Positions 33,461 to 42,006 of a DNA stretch of 64,000 nt are shown one piece after another. A model generated the notes under the pieces. The model was given only the letters and a program-made list of their open reading frames with translations. It made no database searches and was not told the DNA's origin. Each line of letters opens with the position of its first letter. Position 1 is the first letter of the stretch. Made by a program: the position numbers and the translations under genes. Location: NCBI RefSeq assembly GCF_027257195.1, contig NZ_JAPDFS010000003.1, positions 175,280 to 239,279 of the forward strand, in the 5' to 3' direction. Origin of the DNA: Halorubrum sp. F4. GTDB lineage: Archaea; Halobacteriota; Halobacteria; Halobacteriales; Haloferacaceae.

Positions 33461-33561
33461 ATCGAAGGGGCGGCGACGGCCGTGTATAGCCCTTTCGGCC
33501 GCGTCGGTCCTCCGCGTCGATCGTCGCCGGTGAGGTCCCGCCGGAGTCGACTCCGCCCGGA

Positions 33562-33741
33562 TCACTTCAACCCGAACGCGCGCATCGTCGACGCCGCGAC
33601 GCCCTTCGCGATCAACGCGAGCCCGGCGACGAAAAGCATCAATCCGCCGCCGATGACGGGGTCCCGAAGCGTGACGACCGCGACCGCGAGGACCACGACG
33701 AGGACCCCCACGATCCCCTCCAGTCCGAGCGTGTCTCGCAT
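33562..33741 (-). CDS. Small haloarchaeal membrane protein (DUF7470-like)
   Basis: The 59-residue protein starts [20 protein letters not shown] and has two spans, the second [18 protein letters not shown]. The conserved layout (MxDTLGxxGIVGVLV...AKG) resembles a widespread haloarchaeal family that I recall as DUF7470, of unknown role. It is divergent from the aIF1A gene with 120 bases between. Confidence 0.65.
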   Translation of the reverse strand: MRDTLGLEGIVGVLVVVLAVAVVTLRDPVIGGGLMLFVAGLALIAKGVAASTMRAFGLK

Positions 33742-33826
33742 GTCCGACTCCTCCGTCCGCCGCCGGTTAAACGGGGCGGTTCGGGAGCGTCGCCCCGGAT
33801 CTCCAACGTCGCGCCGGAGGGTGGGG

Positions 33827-33836
33827 CTTTTATCGG
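33827..33836 (+). promoter_or_regulatory. TATA box for eif1A
   Basis: GCTTTTATCG lies 26-35 bases before the ATG at 33862. Confidence 0.6.
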
Positions 33837-33861
33837 GTGGGCCACGTATCACCGGGCACGC

Positions 33862-34152
33862 ATGACCGACGGAGACGGCCAGGGCCGGCGCGACCTCCGA
33901 ATGCCCGACGACGACGAGGTGTTCGCGGAGGTCGTCGAGATGCTCGGTGCCAACCGCGTGAAGGTGCGCTGTGCGGACGGGAAGGAACGGACGGCCCGGA
34001 TCCCGGGACGGATGCAGAAGCGCGTCTGGATCCGCGAGGACGACATCGTCCTCGTCGAGCCGTGGGACTGGCAGGACGAGAAGGCCGACATCTCCTGGCG
34101 CTACGAGAAGAACGAGGCCGAGCAGCTCCGCGAGGAGGGCCACCTCCAGTGA
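33862..34152 (+). CDS. eif1A: Translation initiation factor aIF1A
   Basis: aIF1A binds the 30S A-site and helps initiator tRNA and mRNA placement. The 96-residue protein has the OB-fold pattern [63 protein letters not shown], which matches archaeal eIF1A throughout. Length is normal. The N-terminal ten residues and the last ten are charged tails. It has a clear promoter, and the RimK-like gene starts 86 bases downstream. Confidence 0.97.
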   Translation: MTDGDGQGRRDLRMPDDDEVFAEVVEMLGANRVKVRCADGKERTARIPGRMQKRVWIREDDIVLVEPWDWQDEKADISWRYEKNEAEQLREEGHLQ

Positions 34153-34238
34153 GCGCGGCCACGCCGTCGCGACGATCCCGGCCTCGTCATCGCTCCGGAG
34201 CCGCCATCGTCGCCGGCGATCGTCGCTGAGTCGGAGCC

Positions 34239-35210
34239 GTGACCGATCGCATCCGGCTCGCGATGACCACCGCCTCGGAGACGTACGAGCGCGTTCGCGG
34301 GCCGCTCGCCGATCGCGGGATCGACGTCGGCCACGTCCGCGCGAAGGAGCGGACGTTTCGGCTCGACGGGGCGGGCGTCGATCCGGAGGAGGCGACGGGG
34401 ACGGACACGGACGCGACGACGAACGCCGAGGAGTTCGACGTCGGGTTCGTCTACCCGTCGCGGCTCATGGAGGGTGCGGTCGTCGACCGTCGGCTGTCGG
34501 TCCCGTGGGTCAACGATCGGGACGCGGTCGTGACCTCCCGGAACAAGGCCGGCGTGCTCGCGACGCTTTCGGCCGCCGGCCTCCCCGTTCCGCGGACGAC
34601 GCTGGTCTCGAACCCGGTCGACGAGTCGGTCGTCGTCGAGGCGGCCACGGACTTCGAGTTTCCGGTCGTGGTCAAGCCGAACTCGGCCACTCGCGGCGTC
34701 GGCGTCGCGAAGGCGACCGACCTCGACTCGCTTTTGGGGGTCGTCGACTACCTGAACCTCGCCCACGACTACCGCGCGACCGGCGACAAGTCGTACCTGA
34801 TCCAGGAGTTCCTCCCCGACGCCCGCGATTACCGGGCGATGGTCGTCGACGGCGCGTACGCCGGCACGGTCCGACGCGAGCTTCCGGCGGACGCGCTCGC
34901 GGCCGGCCGCTGGAAACACAACGTCCACCGCGGCGCGGACGCGCGCGGCGTCGAACTCGGGAGGGAGGGACGCGAGCTGGCCGAGCGCACGGCGGCGGCG
35001 CTCGGGATCGACTACCTCGGCGTCGACCTGCTCGAGACCGACGACCGGTTCGTGGTCAACGAGACGAACGCCCGTCCGACGGTCGACGCGGCGACGAAGT
35101 ACGAGCCGGGGTTCTACGACGGCCTCGCGGGGTTGATCCGACGGGTCGCGGAGGACCGTCCGGCCGGCGCCGAGGGAGACGCGGCCGGTGAGACGGGTCG
35201 GTCGCGCTAG
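34239..35210 (+). CDS. RimK-like ATP-grasp ligase
   Basis: The 323-residue protein has the ATP-grasp fold of the RimK/LysX group, which joins amino acids or amines to a carboxylate using ATP. It shows SRNKAGVLATLSAAGLPVPRTTLV, FPVVVKPNSATRGVGV (nucleotide lysine), YLIQEFLPDARDYRAMVVDG, KHNVHRGADARG and the Mg-binding FVVNETNARPTVDAA. The start is GTG at 34239, which gives a sensible N-terminal domain. ATG at 34263 is a shorter alternative. Its substrate is not known. The stop overlaps the hsp20 stop on the other strand. Confidence 0.9.
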   Translation: MTDRIRLAMTTASETYERVRGPLADRGIDVGHVRAKERTFRLDGAGVDPEEATGTDTDATTNAEEFDVGFVYPSRLMEGAVVDRRLSVPWVNDRDAVVTSRNKAGVLATLSAAGLPVPRTTLVSNPVDESVVVEAATDFEFPVVVKPNSATRGVGVAKATDLDSLLGVVDYLNLAHDYRATGDKSYLIQEFLPDARDYRAMVVDGAYAGTVRRELPADALAAGRWKHNVHRGADARGVELGREGRELAERTAAALGIDYLGVDLLETDDRFVVNETNARPTVDAATKYEPGFYDGLAGLIRRVAEDRPAGAEGDAAGETGRSR

Positions 35211-35584
35211 ACGACGTCGATGGAGGCGGAGTCGTCGTCGCGGTCGAACTCGACCTCGAGCACGCCGTTGTTGAACGTCGCCTCGCCGGACCGCTCGTCG
35301 ACGGTCGCGGGGAGTTCGACGGTCTCGTCGTACTCGCGTCGGTCGGAGGCCGCCGAGATGGTGAGCGCCTCCCCGTCACACTGCAGGGAGAGCTGCTCCT
35401 TCGAGACGGCGGGGAGGTCGGCGACGAGTCGGACGGACTCCTCCGTCGCGTACGCGTCGACGTGGGTCTCCGAGCCGAACCCGGCGTCGCCGCCGTCCCG
35501 CTGGCTTCCAGCCATCTCGTTCATCATCCGTTCGATCTCCTCGAAGAAGTCCCCGAACGGATCGTCGCGGTCGTCTCTGTCCAT
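35207..35584 (-). CDS. Small heat-shock protein, Hsp20/alpha-crystallin family
   Basis: The 125-residue chaperone holds unfolding proteins in oligomers. The alpha-crystallin domain runs from about residue 40 (ETHVDAYATEESVRLVADLPAVSKEQLSLQCDGEALTI) to GEATFNNGVLEVEF near the end. The usual GVL motif is present, while the C-terminal IxI is replaced by SIDVV. The N-terminus is acidic with FGDFFEEIERMMNEMAG. A TATA-like GGCTTATC lies on the minus strand at 35609-35616, about 25 bases before the ATG. Confidence 0.92.
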   Translation of the reverse strand: MDRDDRDDPFGDFFEEIERMMNEMAGSQRDGGDAGFGSETHVDAYATEESVRLVADLPAVSKEQLSLQCDGEALTISAASDRREYDETVELPATVDERSGEATFNNGVLEVEFDRDDDSASIDVV

Positions 35585-35657
35585 GCTTCGTGTGAGGGCG
35601 GTCTCGCCGATAAGCCTTCTGTCGGCCGAGGATTTTTCGGGGATCGACCGTGAGAGA

Positions 35658-35673
35658 CCCGCTCCGCAGCGGG
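35658..35673. terminator. Short hairpin between hsp20 and gap
   Basis: CCCGCT and AGCGGG pair around a CCGC loop in the 138-base divergent gap. It lies upstream of both genes, so it is more likely a regulatory dyad than a terminator. Confidence 0.3.
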
Positions 35674-35689
35674 CTCGCGTGACTCGGGC

Positions 35690-35699
35690 GGATTTAAGT
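35690..35699 (+). promoter_or_regulatory. TATA box for gap
   Basis: GGATTTAAGT lies 24-33 bases before the ATG at 35723. Confidence 0.65.
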
Positions 35700-35722
35700 G
35701 TCTGCGCACCGCTTTTTCGCAT

Positions 35723-36775
35723 ATGAGTAAATCGTATCTGTCCGCTGGCGACGAGGCACCCGACGAGGAGGTCGTTCGCGTCGGGCTCAACGGGTTCGGC
35801 CGGATCGGCCGCAACGTCTTCCGTGCGGTACTGGACGATCCCCGGGTCGAGCTCGTCGGGATCAACGACGTGATGGAGTTCGAGGACATGCGGTACCTCG
35901 CGAAGTACGACACCGTCATGGGGCGGCTCGACGGCGTCGAACTCGTCGACGACGAGCTGGCCATCGGCGGCACGTCGGTTCCGCTGTTCAACGTCCAGGA
36001 CCCCGCCGACCTTCCGTGGGACGACCTCGACGTCGACGTCGCGCTCGAGTGTACCGGGGTCTTCCGGACGAAGGAGGACGCGAGCGCGCACCTCGCCGGC
36101 GGGGCCGATACCGTCGTCATCTCCGCGCCGCCGAAGGGCGAGGAGCCGGTCAAACAGCTCGTCTACGGCGTCAACCACGACGAGTACGACGGCGAGGACG
36201 TGGTCTCGAACGCCTCCTGTACGACCAACTCCATCACGCCCGTCGCGAAGGTCCTCGACGCGGAGTTCGGCATCGAGGCCGGCACCCTCACCACCGTCCA
36301 CGCCTACACCGGCTCGCAGGCGCTCATCGACGGCCCGAAGGCGAAGACCCGCCGCGGGCGCGCGGCCGCCGAGAACATCGTGCCGACCTCCACGGGCGCG
36401 GCCGGCGCGGCCCAGCAGGTCCTCCCGCAGCTCGACGGCAAGATCGACGGGATGGCGATCCGCGTTCCCGTCCCGACGGGCTCGATCACGGAGTTCGTCG
36501 TCGACCTCGAGGCGGACGTGACCGAGTCACAGGTCAACGACGCCTTCCGCGCCGCCGCCGACGACGGGCCGCTCGCGGGCGTGCTCGGCTACACGGACGA
36601 CGAGGTCGTCTCCAGCGACGTCACCGGCCTCCCGTTCTCCAGCTACGTCGACCTCCAATCGACGAACGTCATCGCCGACGGCGGACTGCTCAAGGTCCTC
36701 ACGTGGTACGACAACGAGTACGGCTTCTCGTGCCGGATGCTCGACATGGCCGCGTACGTCAACGCCGAGTCGTAA
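35723..36775 (+). CDS. gap: Glyceraldehyde-3-phosphate dehydrogenase, bacterial type (type I)
   Basis: This phosphorylating GAPDH of glycolysis makes 1,3-bisphosphoglycerate. The 350-residue protein has the bacterial Rossmann start VGLNGFGRIGRNVFRA (about 20-35) and the catalytic SNASCTTN with Cys166. HAYTGSQALIDGPK supplies the partner His region, and WYDNEYGFSCRMLDMA lies near the C-terminus. Most archaea use a different type II GAPDH. In Haloferax volcanii the type I enzyme works in sugar breakdown, so this gene is probably a transferred bacterial gene in the same role (inference). The pgk gene follows 89 bases later. Confidence 0.96.
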   Translation: MSKSYLSAGDEAPDEEVVRVGLNGFGRIGRNVFRAVLDDPRVELVGINDVMEFEDMRYLAKYDTVMGRLDGVELVDDELAIGGTSVPLFNVQDPADLPWDDLDVDVALECTGVFRTKEDASAHLAGGADTVVISAPPKGEEPVKQLVYGVNHDEYDGEDVVSNASCTTNSITPVAKVLDAEFGIEAGTLTTVHAYTGSQALIDGPKAKTRRGRAAAENIVPTSTGAAGAAQQVLPQLDGKIDGMAIRVPVPTGSITEFVVDLEADVTESQVNDAFRAAADDGPLAGVLGYTDDEVVSSDVTGLPFSSYVDLQSTNVIADGGLLKVLTWYDNEYGFSCRMLDMAAYVNAES

Positions 36776-36864
36776 CCGGTTCTCGATCCCGAACATTCGA
36801 CGTTTCCGACCCGGGAATTGACAACCACCGCCGACGCACGTCCCGACACATCCCAGTCCCACCC

Positions 36865-38106
36865 ATGCCAACTCCATCAAAGCCGACGTTCCAGACCATC
36901 GACGACCTGCCGGCCGACTCGCGCGTCCTCGTCCGCCTCGACCTGAACTCGCCGGTCGAGGACGGCGAACCGCAGGACAACCGCCGGTTCGAGCGACACG
37001 CGCGCACGGTTCGAGAGCTCGCCGACGCCGGCCACCGCGTCGTGCTCATGGCCCACCAGGGCCGTCCCGGTCGCGACGACTTCACGTCGCTTTCGGGCCA
37101 CGCGTCGATCCTCGCCGACCACGTCGGCCGCGACGTCGACTTCGTCGCCGACACCTACGGCGAGGACGCGCTCGCGGCCATCGAGGCGCTCGAGGCGGGC
37201 GAGGTGCTCCTCTTGGAGAACACCCGAATGTGCGACGAGGAGCTCCCCGAGGAGCCGCCCGCGGACAAGGCGGCGACCGAGTTCGTCCGGACGCTCGCGC
37301 CGCGCTTCGACGCCTACGTCAACGACGCCTACTCGGCGGCCCACCGAAAGCACGCCTCGCTGGTCGGCTTCCCGCTGGCGCTGCCCGCCTACGCCGGCCG
37401 CGTGATGGAGACGGAGTACGAGGCCAACACCGCCATCGCCCGCAAGGAGTTCGACGGTCCGGTCACGATGATCGTCGGGGGGACGAAGGCCACCGACGTG
37501 ATCGGCGTGATGGACGCCCTGGGGGACCGCGTCGACCGGTTCCTGCTCGGCGGCGTCGCCGGCGAGCTCTTCTTGCGTGCGGCCGGCCACCCGGTCGGCC
37601 ACGACCTCGAGGGAACGGACCTCTTCGACGACCAGTGGGAGCGGAACCACGGAACGGTCGAGTCGGTCCTCGAGGCGCGCGGCGAGGCGATCCACCTCGC
37701 GAGCGACCTGGCGTACGAGGGCGACGACGGCGACCGAGCCGAGGTCGCGGTCGCGGAGATCGACGAGAAAACGGACGCATACCTCGACGTCGGCTCGGGG
37801 ACGGTCACCGACTACGAGCCCCTCATTCGCGAATCCGACGCGGTGTTCGTGAAGGGCGCGCTCGGCGTCTTCGAGGACGAACGGTTCGCAGACGGCACCG
37901 TCGGCGTCCTCGAGGCCATCGCCGAGACCGACTGCTTCTCGGTCGTCGGCGGCGGCGACACCTCCAGGGCGATCGGAATGTACGGGCTGGACGAGGACGA
38001 CTTCTCGCACGTCTCCATCGCCGGCGGCGCGTACATCCGGGCACTCACCGGCGAGCCGCTTCCCGCGATCGAACTGCTCCGGCGGGCGGACGACGCGAGG
38101 GAGTAG
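36865..38106 (+). CDS. pgk: Phosphoglycerate kinase
   Basis: Pgk moves phosphate from 1,3-bisphosphoglycerate to ADP, the step after GAPDH. The 413-residue protein shows RVLVRLDLNSPVEDG (substrate-binding loop), HQGRPG, LLLENTRM, NDAYSAAHRKHASLVGFP, IVGGTKATDVIGVMDAL, a C-terminal VFVKGALGVFEDE, and the nucleotide loop SVVGGGDTSRAIGMYGL. The usual GGAK motif in the nucleotide domain is GGTK here. It follows gap on the same strand and is probably co-transcribed, with an internal AATTGACA stretch as a possible extra promoter. Confidence 0.97.
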   Translation: MPTPSKPTFQTIDDLPADSRVLVRLDLNSPVEDGEPQDNRRFERHARTVRELADAGHRVVLMAHQGRPGRDDFTSLSGHASILADHVGRDVDFVADTYGEDALAAIEALEAGEVLLLENTRMCDEELPEEPPADKAATEFVRTLAPRFDAYVNDAYSAAHRKHASLVGFPLALPAYAGRVMETEYEANTAIARKEFDGPVTMIVGGTKATDVIGVMDALGDRVDRFLLGGVAGELFLRAAGHPVGHDLEGTDLFDDQWERNHGTVESVLEARGEAIHLASDLAYEGDDGDRAEVAVAEIDEKTDAYLDVGSGTVTDYEPLIRESDAVFVKGALGVFEDERFADGTVGVLEAIAETDCFSVVGGGDTSRAIGMYGLDEDDFSHVSIAGGAYIRALTGEPLPAIELLRRADDARE

Positions 38107-38205
38107 CGCGCTCGGCGTCGACGAACACCGTACCGATAGGATCGGAAACGACCCTCGGATACGGGTACCGGCAGGGTGGCCGGCGAACCCGATCGATGCC
38201 GTTTC

Positions 38206-38215
38206 CTTGATATAC
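38206..38215 (+). promoter_or_regulatory. TATA box for the MFS transporter
   Basis: CTTGATATAC lies 22-31 bases before the ATG at 38237 and overlaps the alternative TTG start at 38207, which argues against that start. Confidence 0.6.
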
Positions 38216-38236
38216 CGACTCGACGGGTCTCTTCCA

Positions 38237-39469
38237 ATGGGATCAACGGCATTGGCGATGAAGGCCCGCCGCTCGTTCGCTGACGATCGCCCCTTCGCTT
38301 GGTGTCTCCTCGGGACGTGGCTGTTGACCGCGGCGACTCACTATTACGTCATCACGCCGGCGAGCGTTCTCGGCGTTGTCGCCGGCGATCTCGGCACGAG
38401 CGAGGCACGAGCGATCTGGCTCGTGAGTGCCGTTCCCGCCTCTTGGGCGGTGACCAACTTCGTGCTCGGCGTGTGGATCGATCGGCTCGGCGATTACCGG
38501 ATGATCGGGATCGGCACCGTCATCGTCGTCCTAGCCGGGATCGGAAGTTGGTGGACGGCCCTGGACGGGGCGTTCCTTCCCCTCATGGGAACGAGACTGG
38601 CCGCCGGCGTCGCCGTCGGCGTCATCTGGACGGCGTCAACGAACTTGATCGGAGGGGCGGTGTCGGCGGCGAACCGCGGAACGGCGATCGGCGTCTTCCT
38701 CACGAGTGCGCCGGCGGGTTTCGCTCTCGGTCAGCTTTCCGTCCCACACGTCTCTGCGGCGGTCGGATGGCAATCGAACTTCCTCCTGACGGGACTCGCT
38801 GCGGGGTTGGCGTTCGCGCTCGTTACGGTCGGGATACGGGGGCTCCCGGTTACTCCACCCACGAACACCGCCTCGGTCGGCGCCAACTTCTCGATCGTTT
38901 CGGAGCATCGGATCGTTTGGTACGCCTCCGCGATGGCGTTCGCAGCGTACTCGTATTATCTGTTCATGAACAGCTGGCTGCCCTCGTATCTGACGGAGGA
39001 GTTCGCTCTGTCGGCCGAACTGAGTGGGCTCCTCGCGGCGGTGTTTCCCGCGATGGGCGTTCTCTCGCGGGCCGGCGGCGGGTTCATCTCCGACCGACTG
39101 TTGGGCCAGCGGCGGGTTCCCGTCCTCCAGGCCGCGTTCCTGGTCTCCCTGCCGCTGGTCGTCCTCATCGCCGGAACCCGATGGCTCGCGCTCATCGTTG
39201 CCGCGTTGGTCGTCGCGGGGTTCGTCATCCAACTCACCTTCGGCGTCGTCTACAGTTACGTTCAGGAGAGTGTCGACGCCGACGTCAGCGGGACGGCGCT
39301 GGCGTTCGTCACGACGGCGGGCATCTCGGGGGCGTTCAGCGCACCGATCGTCGCGGGGGAACTGATCGAACTATCCGGGTCGTACCTGCTCGCGTTCGCC
39401 TATGCGACCGTCCTGACGGCGATGGGACTCGTCGTTTCCGTGTCCGCTCCCGAATCGCGGCGATCCTGA
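38237..39469 (+). CDS. MFS transporter
   Basis: The 410-residue membrane carrier has about twelve hydrophobic spans. It has the family loop-2-3 motif GVWIDRLGDYRMIGIG (G-x-x-x-D-R-x-G form) and a repeat of it in the second half, GGGFISDRLLGQRRVPVL. It is of the NarK/CynX-like or general multidrug group. The substrate is not evident. Codon choice is slightly less GC-extreme than neighbouring genes, with codons such as TGG-CGT-TCG and more T-ending, but not enough to claim recent transfer. It is read alone, from its own TATA box. Confidence 0.88.
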   Translation: MGSTALAMKARRSFADDRPFAWCLLGTWLLTAATHYYVITPASVLGVVAGDLGTSEARAIWLVSAVPASWAVTNFVLGVWIDRLGDYRMIGIGTVIVVLAGIGSWWTALDGAFLPLMGTRLAAGVAVGVIWTASTNLIGGAVSAANRGTAIGVFLTSAPAGFALGQLSVPHVSAAVGWQSNFLLTGLAAGLAFALVTVGIRGLPVTPPTNTASVGANFSIVSEHRIVWYASAMAFAAYSYYLFMNSWLPSYLTEEFALSAELSGLLAAVFPAMGVLSRAGGGFISDRLLGQRRVPVLQAAFLVSLPLVVLIAGTRWLALIVAALVVAGFVIQLTFGVVYSYVQESVDADVSGTALAFVTTAGISGAFSAPIVAGELIELSGSYLLAFAYATVLTAMGLVVSVSAPESRRS

Positions 39470-39520
39470 CGTCGTTTCGACGGAGGCTCCGCAGTCGACC
39501 GATCCCCTTCTTCCGATGCT

Positions 39521-39940
39521 TCAGTCGTCCCCGGGCGCGAAGCTCGAGGAACCGCCGCCCCCGGCGTCGGCCGGCCCCGTCACCGAGTAGTAGAACATGA
39601 TCAGCATCGAGACGATCAGCGCGCCGCCCCAGAGGAACCCGGTCGGCATGAGGAACGTCAGGCCGAACCCCTCGCCGAGCCAGACGATCCCGGGGATCCC
39701 CCACTGGCCGGCGATGAAGAGCACGGTCACGGCGGTTCGTACGTTCCCGGTCACGCCGAGCGCGGGGACGGCGAACCCCATCACGATCGCGAGGATTGAG
39801 AGCACCCCGAGGTGGGCGTGTCCGCCGATCATCCACGGCGGGACGGGGCTGCCGCCCGCGACGATAACGAACTGGTGTAACCCGACGGCCATCATGACCG
39901 CCAGTCCGAGAAATCCGGAACCCTTCAGCGCGCGTGTCAT
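39521..39940 (-). CDS. Four-span membrane protein, conserved in haloarchaea
   Basis: The 139-residue protein has four hydrophobic spans (about residues 9-30, 43-62, 68-88 and 98-118). The segment HQFVIVAGGSPVPPWMIGGHAHLGVLSILAIV places two histidines near the membrane face, and a Gly/Ser-rich tail ends it. The GGHAHLGVLSILAIVMG pattern is reminiscent of membrane proteins that bind heme or metal, but this is speculative. It converges on the MFS gene, and the divergent neighbour is the amidohydrolase. Confidence 0.7.
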   Translation of the reverse strand: MTRALKGSGFLGLAVMMAVGLHQFVIVAGGSPVPPWMIGGHAHLGVLSILAIVMGFAVPALGVTGNVRTAVTVLFIAGQWGIPGIVWLGEGFGLTFLMPTGFLWGGALIVSMLIMFYYSVTGPADAGGGGSSSFAPGDD

Positions 39941-40080
39941 GGATTCGTCGACATCGATCTTCCGAGCGTTTCATAACGTTTTCTCTACGAGAACGTCTTT
40001 CCGCGAGCCGGCCGTCGCCCGCCGAGGCGCGTTTCTCCGTTTACTCAACGCTTTTTCCGCTCGGCCCGGAGGGGACGGGT

Positions 40081-41355
40081 ATGGAGCCACTGACGACGTT
40101 CGCCGACAGTTCGCTTTCCGAGATCCGCCGAGACCTCCACCGACACGCGGAGGCCGGCTGGAAGGAGTTCCGAACCTCGGCGCTTCTCGCGGCCGAACTC
40201 GAAGCGCTCGGCTACGAGGTGTTCCTCGGCGAGGAGACCGTCGACCTCGACTCGCGGATGGGCGTTCCCCCGTCAGACGAGGTCGCCGCGGCTCGCGAGC
40301 GCGCACGCGAGGAGGGCGCGCCCGAGGAGTATCTCGATCGGATGGACGACGTCACCGGCGTGATCGCGACCCGGACGTTCGGCGACGGACCGACGATCGG
40401 GCTCCGCACGGACATCGACGCGCTGGAGCGTCAGGAGGCGATGGACGACGACCACCGACCGGCGGCCGAGGGGTTCGCGAGCGTCCATCCCGGCGAGATG
40501 CACGCCTGCGGCCACGACGCCCACGCCGCGATCGGGCTCGGCGTCGCCCGCGCGTTCACCGAGGGCGACTTCGACGGCACCCTCAAACTCTTCTTCCAGT
40601 CCGCCGAGGAGGGCGGCCGCGGCGGCAAGCCGATGGCCGAATCGGGCCACCTCGACGACGTCGACCACCTGCTCGCGGTCCACGTCGGACTCGACGAGTC
40701 CGTCGGGACGATCGTCTCGAGTTACGACGGACCGCTCTCGAACGCCAAGCTCGACGTGGCGTTCTCGGGCGCGCCGGCCCACGCCGGCGGCCAGCCCCAC
40801 GCGGGGCGGAACGCCCTGCAGGCCGCCACGGCGGCGATCGGCAACCTCTACGGCATCGCCAGACACGGCGACGGCGCGACGCGGATCAACGTCGGGCGGG
40901 TCAACGCCGACAACGCCCAGAACGTGATCTGCGAGGAGGCGACGATGCGCGTCGAGGTCCGCGGCGAGACCCACGACCTCAACGAGTACATGCTCGGACG
41001 GACCCGCGAGGTCGTCGACGGCGCGGCGACGATGCACGACGTGACGTACGAGACGAGCCTCTACGGGAAGACGACGACGTTCGAGAACGACGACGCGGTC
41101 GTCGAGGTCGTCGAGTCGGCCGCGAACGCGACCGACGGCGTCGAGTCGGTGATAACGAAGGAGTTCGGCGGCAGCGAGGACGCCTCCTACCTGATCCGGC
41201 GCGTCCAGGAGCGCGGCGGGACGGCGGCGTACCTCGGCGTCGGCGGGAGCAACCCGGACGGCCATCACACGGCGTACTTCGACGTCGACGAGGCGTGTAT
41301 CGATCTCGGCGTCGACGTGATCACGGACGCGGTCCGGCGTCTCGCGGAGAGCTAG
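40081..41355 (+). CDS. M20-family amidohydrolase
   Basis: The 424-residue zinc-type hydrolase cleaves an N-acyl or amide bond of a small amino-acid-like compound. It has EIRRDLHRHAEAGWKEFRT, the metal-site GLRTDIDALE, HACGHDAHAAIGLGVA and FQSAEEGGRGG (catalytic Glu). The dimerisation-domain stretch is SGAPAHAGGQPHAGRNALQAA. It resembles AbgA-like p-aminobenzoyl-glutamate or N-acyl-amino-acid hydrolases. A 40-residue insertion (about 55-95) precedes the first metal motif. A TATA-like GCTTTTTCC lies 24-33 bases before the ATG. Confidence 0.92.
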   Translation: MEPLTTFADSSLSEIRRDLHRHAEAGWKEFRTSALLAAELEALGYEVFLGEETVDLDSRMGVPPSDEVAAARERAREEGAPEEYLDRMDDVTGVIATRTFGDGPTIGLRTDIDALERQEAMDDDHRPAAEGFASVHPGEMHACGHDAHAAIGLGVARAFTEGDFDGTLKLFFQSAEEGGRGGKPMAESGHLDDVDHLLAVHVGLDESVGTIVSSYDGPLSNAKLDVAFSGAPAHAGGQPHAGRNALQAATAAIGNLYGIARHGDGATRINVGRVNADNAQNVICEEATMRVEVRGETHDLNEYMLGRTREVVDGAATMHDVTYETSLYGKTTTFENDDAVVEVVESAANATDGVESVITKEFGGSEDASYLIRRVQERGGTAAYLGVGGSNPDGHHTAYFDVDEACIDLGVDVITDAVRRLAES

Positions 41356-41418
41356 GTCGGACCGCTTCGTCACGTCGATCGCGCCCCGCGAAGAGCGTCT
41401 ACCGTCCGTATCGTCCGT

Positions 41419-41880
41419 CTACTCCTCGTTGAGGTCGAGTTCGAACTGCTTGTTCTCGGTGACCGCGTTGAGCACGACGCTGGTGTTCGACTCGCGGATG
41501 TCGGCGTCGGTGAGGATCTCCTTGATCTGGTCGTTCATACCGTCGGTGTCGGTGAACTTCCCGATCGCGATCACGTCGTAGTCGCCCGTGACCTCGTAGA
41601 CGCTTATCATCTGTTTCTGCTTGCGCAGCTTCTCGGTGACGTCCGGGAGCGCGCTTCCCTCCACTTTCAGCTGGAGAATGGCGGTCACGTCGAAGCCGAG
41701 CTTGTCGTAGTCGACGATCGGGCTGTACCCGCGGATGACTCCCTCGTCCTCGAGGTCGCGGAGGTGATTCGAGACGGTCGTCACGGAGACGTCGAGCTCG
41801 TCACCGAGGCTGCGGAGACTGGCACGGCCGTTTCCGAGAAGCGAGTTCACGAGTTTGGCGTCGAGGTTTTCGTACGTCAT
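41419..41880 (-). CDS. lrp: Lrp/AsnC-family transcription regulator
   Basis: The 153-residue regulator has an N-terminal winged helix ([57 protein letters not shown]) and a C-terminal RAM/ligand-binding domain ([38 protein letters not shown]). Lrp proteins bind amino acids and control amino-acid and nitrogen genes. It is divergent from glnA across 126 bases. That arrangement is known in haloarchaea, where Lrp acts on glnA. AT-rich TAAAATTCTAAA on the minus strand before its ATG is the likely TATA box. Confidence 0.95.
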   Translation of the reverse strand: MTYENLDAKLVNSLLGNGRASLRSLGDELDVSVTTVSNHLRDLEDEGVIRGYSPIVDYDKLGFDVTAILQLKVEGSALPDVTEKLRKQKQMISVYEVTGDYDVIAIGKFTDTDGMNDQIKEILTDADIRESNTSVVLNAVTENKQFELDLNEE

Positions 41881-41969
41881 TGGGTTCGATCACGGTTTGG
41901 GGGGTTTAGAATTTTACGAACGTCCACTCTTTTCGGGGACTCGGCGGTTCATGCGTCAAGCGACAAGGC

Positions 41970-41981
41970 CTTTATACTGGC
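41970..41981 (+). promoter_or_regulatory. TATA box for glnA
   Basis: CTTTATACTGG lies about 27-36 bases before the ATG at 42007, in the 126-base gap shared with lrp. No clear Lrp operator was identified by eye. Confidence 0.65.
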
Positions 41982-42006
41982 AGATAACGAGGTAACTGTC
42001 CAAAAC

